DNA from: JBCDCB01 sp039182735 | GTDB lineage: Bacteria; Planctomycetota; Phycisphaerae; Phycisphaerales; UBA1924 | Direction: 5' to 3' | DNA: 64,000 nucleotides | NCBI GenBank assembly: GCA_039182735.1 | Contig: JBCDCB010000010.1 | Span: 4,930-68,929, forward strand | Shown here: positions 52,954 through 63,050 of the stretch, piece by piece | How the letters are laid out: every line of letters begins with the position of its first letter | Position numbering within the stretch: the first letter of the stretch is position 1 | Position numbers and translations under genes: made by a program | The notes under the pieces: model-generated | Told to the model about the DNA's origin: nothing | What the model saw: the letters and a program-made list of their open reading frames with translations, nothing else | Database searches by the model: none

Positions 52954-54708
52954 CTACTGGACCATCTGGTAGGTGAGGGGGCCGGTCTCGGGGGGGATCC
53001 CGAGCGGGAGGTCGAAGGTCATCCAGACAACGATCATGATGGACCAGACGATCCCGAAGCCGACGGTGTAGGGGAACATCATGGCGATGAGCGTGCCCAT
53101 GCCCCCCTTGGGGCAGTGCTTCTGCATGAAGACGAGCACGATGACGAGGTAGGCGTTGAGTGGCGTGATGATGTTGGTGATGGAATCGCCGATGCGGTAG
53201 GCGGCCTGCGTGAGTTCCGGGCTGATGCCCACGAACATGAGCATCGGAATGAAGATCGGCGCGAAGAGCGTGTACTTGGCGGACATGCTCCCCACGAACA
53301 TGTTGAAGACGGCGGTGACGAGGATGAAGGCGAGGATGAGCATGGGCCCGGGGAGCCCGGATGTGAAGAGCAGTTCGCCGCCGGCCATGGCGAGCATGCG
53401 TCCGATGTTGGAGTAGCCGAAGTAGGCGATGAACTGCCCGGCGAAGAAGGCGAGGACGACGATCGGGGCCATGTCGGCCATGGAGTCGATCATCATCTTG
53501 GCGGCGTCCTTGGTGTTGCGGACGTTCTTCATGACGACGCCGTAGGCGAGCCCGGGGATGACGAAGCCCAGGAAGAGCAGCGGGACGATGGACTCGACCC
53601 AGCGGTCGAAGAAGTCGGTGAGGTTGTTGGTCTTGCCCGGGACGAGCCCGCGTGTTCCGTTGCCGGTGGGGGGCTCGGCGAAGCCCGGGCCGTGGAGCGG
53701 CGCATTGGGGATGAGGATGAGCGCGAGGGTGATGGCGACGACGATGAGCGCGACGGCGCCGGCGATCATGACCGCGCGGATCTCTTCGGGCCTCAGGCGC
53801 TGCGAGTCGAGTTCTTCGGGGCTCATGGGCGCGGGCCCGCCCTCGTCGGCGGGCTTGCGCTTGTAGCGGCGCTCGACGACGAGCGAGGTGATCGCCCAGC
53901 CGGTCATCGTGATGATGAACGTGCTGGCGATCATGAACATCCAGTTGCTGGTCGGGGCGACGACGTAGTCGGGGTCGATGACGTTGGCCCCGATCGTCGA
54001 GAGGTTCGCGAGCAGCGGATCGAGCGAGGTGACGAGCAGGTTCGCGTTGAAGCCCGCCGCCACGCCGGCGAAGACCGCGGCGATCCCGACCAGCGGCGAA
54101 CGCCCGATCGACTTGTAGAGCGCCGCGGCGAGGGGCGGGAGCACGATGTACCCCGCGTCGGACCCGAGCGAGCTCATGATGCCCAGGAAGACGAGCGTGG
54201 GCGTGAGCGCGAACTTGGGCACAACGAGCATGAAGAGCTTGAGGACGGCCGCGAGGAGGCCGGTCTTCTCGGCGACGCCGATGCCCAGCATGCCCACGAG
54301 CACGACGCCGAGCGGCGCGAAGTTGATGAAGTTGTCGGTCATGGTGCGGATGGCCCAGTAGAAGCCGTCGCGCGTGAGGAGGCTGGTGGCGCGTTCGGGC
54401 GGGGCGTCCTGCATCACGGGGTTGCCCGCGTCATCGAGGAGCACCTCGCCGGTGTCGGCATCGACGGCTTCGATCTGCTTGGGGATGAGCGCGAGGGAGG
54501 TTTCGCCGGTGGCGGCGTCCACGACCTCGATCGCGGTCTTGGGCTGGACCTCGACGTTCATCACGACGGCGAGGTGGGAGAGCACCATGACGAGGACGGC
54601 GCCGATGACGAAGAGGAAGACGGGGTCGGGCAGGGCGTTGCCGACGCGTTCGATGACCTCGAGGGGGCCGATCTTCTTCTTGCCGGTGGGTTGTTGCTGA
54701 TCGCTCAT
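52954..54708 (-). CDS. AbgT-family transporter
   Basis: This 584-residue membrane protein matches AbgT, p-aminobenzoyl-glutamate transporters that can also export sulfonamides. The family motifs are MSSLGSDAGYIVLPPLAAAL, GFNANLLVTSLDPLLANLST, NMFVGSMSAKYTLFAPIFIP and SITNIITPLNAYLVIVLVFM. A hydrophilic loop with MSPEELDSQRLRPEEIR lies between spans 6 and 7, and a long extracytoplasmic loop (about 55-105) follows the first span. The N-terminus (KKKIGPLEVIERVGNALPDP) is typical. Folate-related genes are not nearby. Substrate is not proven. Confidence 0.9.
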   Translation of the reverse strand: MSDQQQPTGKKKIGPLEVIERVGNALPDPVFLFVIGAVLVMVLSHLAVVMNVEVQPKTAIEVVDAATGETSLALIPKQIEAVDADTGEVLLDDAGNPVMQDAPPERATSLLTRDGFYWAIRTMTDNFINFAPLGVVLVGMLGIGVAEKTGLLAAVLKLFMLVVPKFALTPTLVFLGIMSSLGSDAGYIVLPPLAAALYKSIGRSPLVGIAAVFAGVAAGFNANLLVTSLDPLLANLSTIGANVIDPDYVVAPTSNWMFMIASTFIITMTGWAITSLVVERRYKRKPADEGGPAPMSPEELDSQRLRPEEIRAVMIAGAVALIVVAITLALILIPNAPLHGPGFAEPPTGNGTRGLVPGKTNNLTDFFDRWVESIVPLLFLGFVIPGLAYGVVMKNVRNTKDAAKMMIDSMADMAPIVVLAFFAGQFIAYFGYSNIGRMLAMAGGELLFTSGLPGPMLILAFILVTAVFNMFVGSMSAKYTLFAPIFIPMLMFVGISPELTQAAYRIGDSITNIITPLNAYLVIVLVFMQKHCPKGGMGTLIAMMFPYTVGFGIVWSIMIVVWMTFDLPLGIPPETGPLTYQMVQ

Positions 54709-54851
54709 GGTGGGCGATTGTGCCGGGTCGGGGGCGTCGGCACAACGCGGGGCTTCCGAATGGGTCGGCGGGCGCGGTAGGGTGGCGCGGTGCGGCGTGG
54801 CGGAGGCGCCGCTCGAGCCCGCGCCGAGACGACCGTGCGGAGGAGCACCGC

Positions 54852-56600
54852 GTGAACGAGAGCAAAGACCCGAATGCCCCGATGGGACAGATCACGCCGG
54901 ACCAGCAGGGCGAGCTGATCGCCCAGCAGGGCACGCAGCCCCCGAGCAATCTGACCCCGCCGGGCGAGTTCCCGACCCGTCAGCCCAGGGGGCTGTGGGT
55001 GCTGTTCGTCACGGAGATGTGGGAGCGGTTCTCGTACTACGGCATGCGAGCGCTGCTGGTGCTGTACCTCGCGCACACTTCGGTCAAGATGACCGTGGGG
55101 ACCGATGGCGCGGATCCGGGTCAGGGGTTTGGATGGTCGAAAGCGGAGGCGTCGGTCCTGTACGGGATCTACACCTTCATGGTGTACGTGACGTCGATCT
55201 TCGGCGGGATCGCGGCCGACCGCTACCTCGGCACGCACCGCTCGATGATCTGGGGGGGCTGGATCATCGCGCTGGGGCACGTGTGCCTCGCGATGACCGA
55301 GCTGTTCGGGATTCCGGACGGCGAGGTCGTCAGCCCGCAGACCGCGCCCGGCGCGCTGTTCATGTTCTTGCTCGGGCTCGCGCTGATCATCATCGGGACC
55401 GGCTTCTTCAAACCCTGCGTGAGCGTGATGGTCGGCCAGCTTTATGGCGAGGGTGATCCGCGCCGAGACTCCGGGTTCACGTACTACTACATGGGCATCA
55501 ACCTCGGCGCGATGCTCTCGTCGTTTGTTGCCGGGACGCTCGGCGAGAAGGTCGGGTGGCACTGGGGCTTCGGCGCGGCGGCCGTGGGCATGGTGGCGGG
55601 GCTGATCTCGTATCAGCTGCTCCGCCCGAAGTTCCTTGCGGGGATCGGTGATGCTCCCGAAGGCGCTTGGAAGGGTCGGAGGCCGCTCGAGTTCCTGCTG
55701 ATCGCGCTCGGGCTCTGCGCCATCCCGTTCGTGCCGCTCGCGCTGTACATGACGGACGCGCTCGATCCGATCACGAGCGTCTGGTCGCGCCTGACGGGGA
55801 CCCTCGGGCAATACGGCACGGCGGCGGCTTTCGCGGGCGTCCTGCTCGTCGCGTGCGGCGTGTTCCTCGCGGCGCAGATGCCGAAGGAACGCGGACGCAT
55901 CGCCGTGATCCTGGTCCTGGCGTTCATCGGCAACATTTTCTTCTGGACCGCCTTCGAGCAGGCCGGGACGTCGATGAACTTCTTCGCCAAGGACAACACG
56001 GACCGGACGCTCTGGGGGCTTTGGGAACGCGACGGCGGATTCCCGGCGACCTGGTACCAGTCGATCAACTCTCTGACCATCATCATCTGTGCGCCGGTCT
56101 TCTCGTGGCTCTGGGTGTGGCTCGATCGGAAGCGGAAGAACCCCTCTTCGCCGATGAAGTTCGCGATCGGTCTGTGGCTGCTCGGGCTGGCGTTCCTGGC
56201 GATGGTCTTCGGAGCGCTGGATGCGAAGGACGGGCTCGCCGCGCCGCATTGGCTGCTCATCACGTACGTGGTGTACACGTGGGGCGAGTTGTGTCTTTCG
56301 CCCGTGGGGTTGTCGCTCGTGACAAAGCTGGCGCCCAAGCGGCTGCAGTCGCTCATGATGGGTGTGTGGTTCTTCTCGTTCGCGCTGTCGAATCTGTGCG
56401 CGGGCCTGGTCGCCGCGGCATCAGAAGACTTCCAGCCTCAGCAACAGCCCGACGGGACGATCCTCCCGCCGGAGCGCGACCTCTGGCTCGGCGGGCTCGC
56501 CGACTTCTATCTGATGCTCGTGATTGTCCCGATTGCGGCGGGATTCGTGATCTTCGCGATCAGCCCGGTCCTGCGGAAGTGGATGGGCGACGTCAAGTAG
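54852..56600 (+). CDS. POT/PTR2-family proton-dependent peptide transporter
   Basis: This 582-residue protein has about 14 membrane segments. The motif EMWERFSYYGMRALLVLYL near 55-73 carries the ExxERFxYYG signature of POT proteins, which binds proton and peptide. FFKPCVSVMVGQLYGEGDPR, FTYYYMGINLGAMLSSFVAG and the late WGELCLSPVGLSLVTKLAP also fit. The start is GTG 54852, with GGAGGAG about 8 nt upstream. The N-terminal 40 residues are hydrophilic and Gln/Pro-rich, an addition to the usual length. Substrates are di- or tripeptides by family. The 3' end overlaps dus by 8 bp on the opposite strand. Confidence 0.9.
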   Translation: MNESKDPNAPMGQITPDQQGELIAQQGTQPPSNLTPPGEFPTRQPRGLWVLFVTEMWERFSYYGMRALLVLYLAHTSVKMTVGTDGADPGQGFGWSKAEASVLYGIYTFMVYVTSIFGGIAADRYLGTHRSMIWGGWIIALGHVCLAMTELFGIPDGEVVSPQTAPGALFMFLLGLALIIIGTGFFKPCVSVMVGQLYGEGDPRRDSGFTYYYMGINLGAMLSSFVAGTLGEKVGWHWGFGAAAVGMVAGLISYQLLRPKFLAGIGDAPEGAWKGRRPLEFLLIALGLCAIPFVPLALYMTDALDPITSVWSRLTGTLGQYGTAAAFAGVLLVACGVFLAAQMPKERGRIAVILVLAFIGNIFFWTAFEQAGTSMNFFAKDNTDRTLWGLWERDGGFPATWYQSINSLTIIICAPVFSWLWVWLDRKRKNPSSPMKFAIGLWLLGLAFLAMVFGALDAKDGLAAPHWLLITYVVYTWGELCLSPVGLSLVTKLAPKRLQSLMMGVWFFSFALSNLCAGLVAAASEDFQPQQQPDGTILPPERDLWLGGLADFYLMLVIVPIAAGFVIFAISPVLRKWMGDVK

Positions 56601-57723
56601 CGAGCGACGGCGCGTTGACGTGCGCGCGCTGGTGGTCCTCGACCTGCTGCCAGGTGCGGAGCCCGCCGGCCTCGAACTCGTCGAGCGCGCGGTGGACGTC
56701 GCCGGGCGTCTTGCTGACGCGGATGGCTTCTTTGAGCGGCTTGCACGGGCCGAGGCGTTTGCCGAACCACGAAACGCGCGAGCGCATGTTCGCCAGCGCG
56801 TAGCGCACGGTGCGGTACTCGACCATGCGGTCGAAGTACTCGCGCATGATGTCGAGCTTGGTCTTCTCGTCGGGGTCGGGGATGACGGCGCCCGTGGTCT
56901 GCATGGCCCAGGCTTGGTCGAAGATCCAGGGGGCGCTGAGCGCGCCGCGCCCGATCATGACGCCGGCGCAGCCGGTGCGCTCCATCATGGCGAGCGCGTC
57001 GATGGGCTGTTTGACATCGCCGTTGCCGATGACGGGGATGGACTCGACGCTGGCGACGACCTCGGCGATGCCGTCGAGGTGGACGCTGCCCCGGAAGCGC
57101 TGCTCGGTCGTGCGTCCGTGAACGGTGACGAGGGCGGCGCCGGCGCGTTCGAGTTGACGAGCCATGTAGGGGGCGACCCAGCAGCCCTCGTGCCAGCCCA
57201 GGCGCACCTTGGCGGTGAGCGGAACGCGCCCGCGCGAGGCGCTCTCGACGGCACGCGCGACCTGTTCGAAGATGCGCAGCGTGCGCGGCGGGTCGCAGAG
57301 CAGCATCGATCCGCCGTCCTTCTTGGTGACCTTGTCCACCGGACAGCCCATGTTGATGTCCACGACCTTGGCGCCGTGATCGACGGCCCAGCGTGCGCCG
57401 TCGGCGAGGATGTCCCCGTCCCCGCCGTAGAGTTGCATGCAGATGGGCTGGTCGTCGATGGATGTGCGCGCGAGGTCCATGGATTGCTCGTTGCCGCGGA
57501 GCAGGCCGTGGGGCGAGAGCAGGTCGGTGCATGCGAGCCCGAGGCTGCCGCACTTTCGTGTGACGATGCGGAAGGCGAGGTCGCAGTACCCGGCGATGGG
57601 CGCGAGCAGGAGGTTGGTCTCGAGGTCCACGGGCCCGATCGAGAGGGGCACGCCGACGCGATCGTTCGCGGCGCGCGCACGCACGAGGGCATCGGTCACG
57701 GATTGATCGGCGTGCGCGATCAT
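56593..57723 (-). CDS. dus: tRNA-dihydrouridine synthase
   Basis: Dus reduces uridines in the D-loop of tRNA with FMN and NADPH. The 376-residue protein has APIAGYCDLAFRIVTRK near the start (FMN site), INMGCPVDKVTKKDGGSMLL with the catalytic Cys, LTAKVRLGW, VTVHGRTTEQRF and VIGNGDVKQP and MIGRGALSAPWIF, all standard for the family. ATG 57723 is chosen because upstream residues are not conserved. TACGAT lies 8 nt before it. The gene ends in an 8-bp overlap with the POT gene. Which of the Dus subtypes it is cannot be told. Confidence 0.93.
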   Translation of the reverse strand: MIAHADQSVTDALVRARAANDRVGVPLSIGPVDLETNLLLAPIAGYCDLAFRIVTRKCGSLGLACTDLLSPHGLLRGNEQSMDLARTSIDDQPICMQLYGGDGDILADGARWAVDHGAKVVDINMGCPVDKVTKKDGGSMLLCDPPRTLRIFEQVARAVESASRGRVPLTAKVRLGWHEGCWVAPYMARQLERAGAALVTVHGRTTEQRFRGSVHLDGIAEVVASVESIPVIGNGDVKQPIDALAMMERTGCAGVMIGRGALSAPWIFDQAWAMQTTGAVIPDPDEKTKLDIMREYFDRMVEYRTVRYALANMRSRVSWFGKRLGPCKPLKEAIRVSKTPGDVHRALDEFEAGGLRTWQQVEDHQRAHVNAPSLAT

Positions 57724-57786
57724 GGCCGATGATCGTACGCGCGGCGAAACCGAGGGCCCGCGTCCCCGTACCATCCGTGAACCCGC

Positions 57787-59306
57787 ATGTTCCAGTCACT
57801 GCTCACACGCCGATACCTGGTCTCGAAGGTGATGCCGCTGCTCGCCGCGGTCGCGGTGGCGCTGTGTACGGCGATGGTGCTGATCGTGTGGTCGGTGATG
57901 GGCGGGTTCCTCACGCTGCTGATCTCGTCGGGGCGCACGCTGATCGGCGACGTCGAGATCTCGTGGCCCGTCGTCGGGATCCCGCACTACGAGCGGCTGA
58001 TGGGCGACCTGCAGGCCGACCCGATGATTGAAGCGGTCTCGCCGACCATTGAGACGTTCGGCTTGCTCGGGCTCGCGACGGGCGAGCGGCGCACGGTGCG
58101 GGTCGTGGGCATCGAGCCCGCGAGCTACCACGCGGTCACCGGGTATCGCGACCAGTTGTGGTGGCAGCCGCTGGTCGAGGGGCTCGAAGGCGATACGGGC
58201 GGGCGCGATCTGCGGAACACGCACCAGCCGGAAATGGCGTTCTACCTGGAAGAGGGCTCGCGCCTGCTCGAGAAGGACCCGGAGACCGATGAGCTGCGCC
58301 CGGCGGTGGTCGTGGGCACGCAGGTCAGCCGGTGGAACATCCGCGACCCGGCGGGGTTCCTGGTGCCGCTGAACAACGACTTCTTCCTGCCCGATCGCGA
58401 GGTGTCGCTGACGGTGCTGCCGCTGAGCCAGGCGGGGGTGGCGATCAACGTGCAGTCGCGGAAGCTGCCGGTCGCGAACGAGTTCACGACGGGCATGTAC
58501 GAGGTCGATGCGAACTACGTGCTGATGCCACTCGACGTGCTGCAGCCATTGCTGAACATGCACGCGGGTCGGCGCGTGTCGCAGGGCGGATCGGGCGGCG
58601 GCGTGCGCGTGGCGGTCGATCCGGTGACGGGCGAGGAGTCATTCGTCGTCGAGGCGTCGGGCGAAGAGCCGGCACGGGTGACGAACATTCTTGTGCGCGC
58701 GGTCGAGGGCGTGACGCCGGCGGAACTCGAAGCGCGCGTGGAGGAGATTTACTTCGGCTTCGCGCGCGAGTTCGAGGATGCGCCGCCCCCGAGCCTCGCG
58801 GCGAACTGGATCTACGTCTGGCGCGACAAGCCCGGGCTCTCCTCGTTCATCAAGGCGGTCGAGAAAGAAATCGGGCTGATCCTGCTGCTCTTCCTGATCG
58901 TCTCGCTGACGGCGGTCTTCCTGGTCTTCGCGATCTTCTGGTCGATGATCAGTGAGAAGACGCGCGACATCGGGATCCTGCGCGCCGTGGGCGCGAGCAC
59001 GCTCGGCATCATCGGGCTGTTCCTTCGCTACGGGCTCGCGATCGGTGTGGTCGGTTCGGTGTGCGGGCTGGCGCTGGCGATCGTGATCGTGGACAACATC
59101 AACCCGATCCACGAGTGGCTCGGGCGCGCGCTCGGGATCGTGGTGTGGGACCCGGCGACGTACTACTTCACGGAGATCCCGGCCCGCGTGGTGCCGTGGC
59201 AAGCGCTCGCGGTCGCCGCCGGCGGGATGTGCTCGGCGTTGCTGGGCGCGCTGATCCCGGCGATCCGCGCCGCAACGATGGACCCCGTGCGCGCGCTGAG
59301 GTTCGA

Positions 59307-59310
<4 letters not shown>
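57787..59310 (+). CDS. LolC/LolE-like ABC transporter permease
   Basis: This 507-residue protein has one N-terminal membrane span (about 17-40), a large periplasmic domain (about 45-360) and three C-terminal spans (about 364-392, 410-436 and 468-490), the layout of FtsX/LolC proteins. The end (AVGASTLGIIGLFLRYGLAI, then PAIRAATMDPVRALRFE) is typical for lipoprotein-releasing permeases, which lift lipoproteins off the inner membrane. The next gene starts inside its stop codon and encodes the ATPase. TACCAT ends 12 nt before the ATG. The start has no clear ribosome site. Confidence 0.88.
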
Positions 59311-60042
<732 letters not shown>

Positions 60043-60065
<23 letters not shown>

Positions 60066-61365
60066 GCAGCAGGGCGCTGTTCTTCGCGCCGAAGGCGAGG
60101 CAGTTCACGAGCGTGACGTGCGCACGATCCGCGTCGATGGGTGCGGCTTCGTTTGGTGTGCAGTCGAGGTCGCACGCCGGGTCCTGCTCGCGCAGGTTGA
60201 TGGTGGGGGGGATGAAAGGCTCGTCGTGTGACAGCGCGCCGAGCATGGCGACGACGCTCGCGCTGCCGCACGCGCCCTGCGGGTGCCCGATCATGGACTT
60301 GATGGATGAGCCGCGCAGACGGTCGGCGTGGTCTTCGAAGGCGGCGCGGAGGGCGATGGTCTCGAGTTCGTCGTTCAGTTTGGTCGCGGTACCGTGGTAC
60401 TGCACGAGGTCCACGTCGGTCGGTTCGATCGCGGCGTCTTCGATGGCGTGGCGGATGGCGCGGGCGCACTCGCGCATGGTGGGATCGGGACGGACGCGGT
60501 GGAAGGCGTCGCAGGTGGCGCCGGCGCCGATGATCTCGCCGATGGGCAGCGCTTCGCGTGCGCGCGCGGAGTCGTGCGTTTCGAGGACGAGTGCCCACGC
60601 GCCCTCGCCCAGGACGAAGCCGTCGCGTGAGACGTCGAAGGGGCGCGAAGCGGAGGCGGGATCGTCGCGCCGGTTGGTGATGCACCCGAGCATGTCCATG
60701 CCGTGCAGCGTTTCCCAGCGGACGTGGGCGTCGGCGCCGATGACGATGGCGATGGCCGGCGAGCCCGGGCGATCACTGAGCAGCAGGTCGCGCGCGTGGG
60801 CGATGGCGTCGCTGGACGAGGCGCATCCGGTGGAGACGCAGAGGGATGGTCCGCGTGCGCCGAGGCGGATGCTGAGCTCGCCCGAGAGGTTGCCGTGGGT
60901 GGCGTTGGTGATGGTCCAGAGCGAGGGCTGTTTGCGGAGTCTGTCGGCGCCTTCGGCGTAGGCGGTTTGTGCCTGGTCGAGCGTGAAGTCGATCCCGCCG
61001 CCCCCGGTGCCGAGGAGGAGCGCGCAGGATCGGGCGACGTCTTCTTGCGAGGCGTGCAGGTCGAGGCGTGCGTGGTCGAGCGCTTCGTGCGCGGCGGCGA
61101 GGGCCATGGGGATCAGGCGCGGGACGCGCTTGATGTCGGCGTGCGACATGACGGAGGCTGGGTCGAAGTCGGGGCAATCGGCGAGCGTGTGGACGTCGAT
61201 GTTGTGCGTGTCGCCGTCGAAGGGGCGGACGGCGCTGCGCCCGGCGCGGAGCCCTTCGATGAAGGCGCGCGTGCCGACGCCGAGTGGCGAGACGGAGCCG
61301 ATGCCGGTGACGGCGATGGAGCGTGGCGCGCGCACGCCGCGATCGTATGCCGAGCGGGCATTCAC
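60043..61365 (-). CDS. Beta-ketoacyl-ACP synthase II-type ketosynthase
   Basis: The 440-residue protein is a condensing enzyme of the FabF fold. The catalytic Cys is at about 181 (CVSTGCASSSDAIAHA). The two His follow in VQYHGTATKLNDELE and in KSMIGHPQGACGSASVV. The N-terminus has RSIAVTGIGSVSPLGVG. The start is GTG 61365, overlapping the stop of the upstream gene by 4 bp; GTG 61335 is a weaker option. No acyl carrier protein, reductase or dehydratase gene lies nearby. It could take part in fatty acid or secondary lipid synthesis; the HPQGACGSAS form differs slightly from the usual HxxGAAG. It is coupled to a gluzincin gene. Confidence 0.85.
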
Positions 61366-62816
61366 TTGAGTTTGCGGTATCCGGGTTCGCGTCGGATGTC
61401 GTCGGCGAATCCCTGCGCGAGCGTGGGCGGATCGACGTTGAAGCGATCGGCCATAGAGGCTTTCCAGTCTTCGCCGCGCTTGATGTCGTCGATCCAGAGC
61501 TTGAAAGCGCGGGGCTCGTGCTTGAGCATGAAGCGGACGAGCATGTGGGAGACGGGGTAGGAGTACTGGTTGAACCAGGTCCCGTCGCGGTAGGTCTGGT
61601 TCATGATTTCCATGGGGCTGCCGCCGTTGTTGACGTAGCGCTGCGCGACGGTCCAGTGGCGCTGTGGCTCCTGCGAGACGGGTGTGAGGTGGCCGGCGAC
61701 GTAGTCGGCAAGGCCCTCGTCGGCCCACGTCGGCAGGCGGTGCGGCGAGCGGTAGCGGTGCATGAACCCGTGGACGGTCTCGTGCACGAGGACGCTTTGG
61801 AAGTCCGCTTCGTTGTCTTGTCGGTAGAAGCAGATGAAGACGTTCTCGCCGTGCATGTGGCAGACGCCGGCGGCGCGGGTGGCGTCGTAGTTGAAGGCGC
61901 CGCGCTCGAAGGCGAGGAACGTGGCGCGTTCGCGGAAGATGAAGATGACGCACTTGCCGGCGAAGAGTCGCGATTCGAGCGGGATTTCGAGGGTCGTGCA
62001 GAGGGTGTCGTACATCCCGTCGAGCACGCGGGCCCAGCGGCGCAGCTCGGCGGGTTGGAGGTCGGAGTAGAGCAGGTAGTGGCGGGTCTCGACGGGGTTG
62101 AGGCGCATGCCGATGGTCGCGAGCATCTGCCTGGAGACCTCACGGAGATACTTGGTGCGCGCGTCGTGTTCTTCGTCGGTGAGCGCGGCCCACGGCGGGG
62201 CGTCGGCGTTGGCGTTTGTCTGGAAGTCGATGGCGCCTCTGCGCTGATCCGCGTCGTCGCCCGTGCCGGGCTCATCGGGCGGGGCGATGAGGCTGTCGAG
62301 GCGATCGAGCGCGTCGTCGAAGGGGCCGGAACCGCGAGCCGTGATCGCGCGGGCGATGGCGTCGAGGTCGTCCGCGAGCGACGGTTCGAGGCGCTTGGCG
62401 ACGGTGAGCGCGCGCGTCGCGAGGCGCGCGGTGGGGGCGGGCGGTGTCCGAGGATCGTCGGCGGCGACGAGCATGTCGCGCGCGAGGCGGACCCAGTCTG
62501 CCGCGCCCGTCCCGGGGCGAGCGTCGAGCAGTTTCCGCCGGATGTTGAAGGCGTCGCGCGGCTCGAGGTCGGCCCAAGCGAACGAGTCGGGTTCGGGGGC
62601 GAGCCCGGCGTCGGCGTCGCGGTTGGTCGCGAGCCAGAAGCGCGTGTCGCTGATCCCGACGACTTCGCCGCGGATTCGGGCGTTATCGCCGAGCGTGCGG
62701 AAGGCGACGCGGACGGGTTCGTCGAGAGGGGTGACGGAGTCGGTGAAGGCGTCGGCGGGCGCGGTCGCGGCGAGGGACGCGAGCGCGGCGATCACAATGA
62801 GGGCGAGTCGATGCAC
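61362..62816 (-). CDS. Secreted gluzincin-like peptidase (DUF1570-like)
   Basis: This 484-residue protein has a signal peptide (1-23, ending ADAF). The C-terminal half carries LVHETVHGFMHRY with HETVH as HExxH zinc motif, and 15-20 residues later LPTWADEGLADYVAGHL, where Glu of the WxxEGLA motif is the third ligand. This is the gluzincin or peptidase_MA pattern seen in planctomycete DUF1570 proteins. The N-terminal region (VAFRTLGDNARIRGEVVGIS) is a small beta-barrel-like domain. The start is GTG 62816; TACCGT ends 6 nt before it. The ketosynthase gene overlaps its stop by 4 bp. A role in the envelope is likely; substrates are unknown. Confidence 0.78.
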   Translation of the reverse strand: MHRLALIVIAALASLAATAPADAFTDSVTPLDEPVRVAFRTLGDNARIRGEVVGISDTRFWLATNRDADAGLAPEPDSFAWADLEPRDAFNIRRKLLDARPGTGAADWVRLARDMLVAADDPRTPPAPTARLATRALTVAKRLEPSLADDLDAIARAITARGSGPFDDALDRLDSLIAPPDEPGTGDDADQRRGAIDFQTNANADAPPWAALTDEEHDARTKYLREVSRQMLATIGMRLNPVETRHYLLYSDLQPAELRRWARVLDGMYDTLCTTLEIPLESRLFAGKCVIFIFRERATFLAFERGAFNYDATRAAGVCHMHGENVFICFYRQDNEADFQSVLVHETVHGFMHRYRSPHRLPTWADEGLADYVAGHLTPVSQEPQRHWTVAQRYVNNGGSPMEIMNQTYRDGTWFNQYSYPVSHMLVRFMLKHEPRAFKLWIDDIKRGEDWKASMADRFNVDPPTLAQGFADDIRREPGYRKLK

Positions 62817-62822
62817 CGCTTC

Positions 62823-62828
62823 ACGGTA
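62823..62828 (-). promoter_or_regulatory. -10-like box of predicted leaderless gluzincin gene
   Basis: TACCGT on the minus strand ends 6 nt before the GTG at 62816. Confidence 0.45.
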
Positions 62829-62997
62829 CGGTGCTCGTCAAGGGTGGTTGCCTGCCGATCCGGCAGGAATGGGTGGGATCGCGGGCCCGATCGGGCCGAT
62901 ACCCGTGTTTCGGACGCGCCAGCCCCGTCTGCGACGGGCACGGGCTTCGCACTTCAGGGTGTGGGTTCTGTGCGTACGGGCGGACGACGCCGTCGCG

Positions 62998-63003
62998 TAG
63001 AAT
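62998..63003 (+). promoter_or_regulatory. -10-like box TAGAAT before clpC
   Basis: TAGAAT, five of six matches to TATAAT, lies 47 nt before the ATG at 63051. The leader of about 40 nt contains a perfect AGGAGG at 63040-63045. No CIRCE or CtsR-like box is apparent. Confidence 0.4.
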
Positions 63004-63050
63004 CAGGGTGCGTTGTGATTCAGAGTCGCCCCAGCCCTTAGGAGGCGAGC

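Noticed and set aside
53116..54780. 554-codon open frame antisense to the AbgT gene
   Set aside because: Composition is dominated by Asp, Glu, His and Arg with no motif; the minus strand is a recognisable transporter.
62263..63000. 245-codon plus-strand open frame over the gluzincin gene start
   Set aside because: It is a Ser/Arg/Ala-rich shadow with no ribosome site and no domain.
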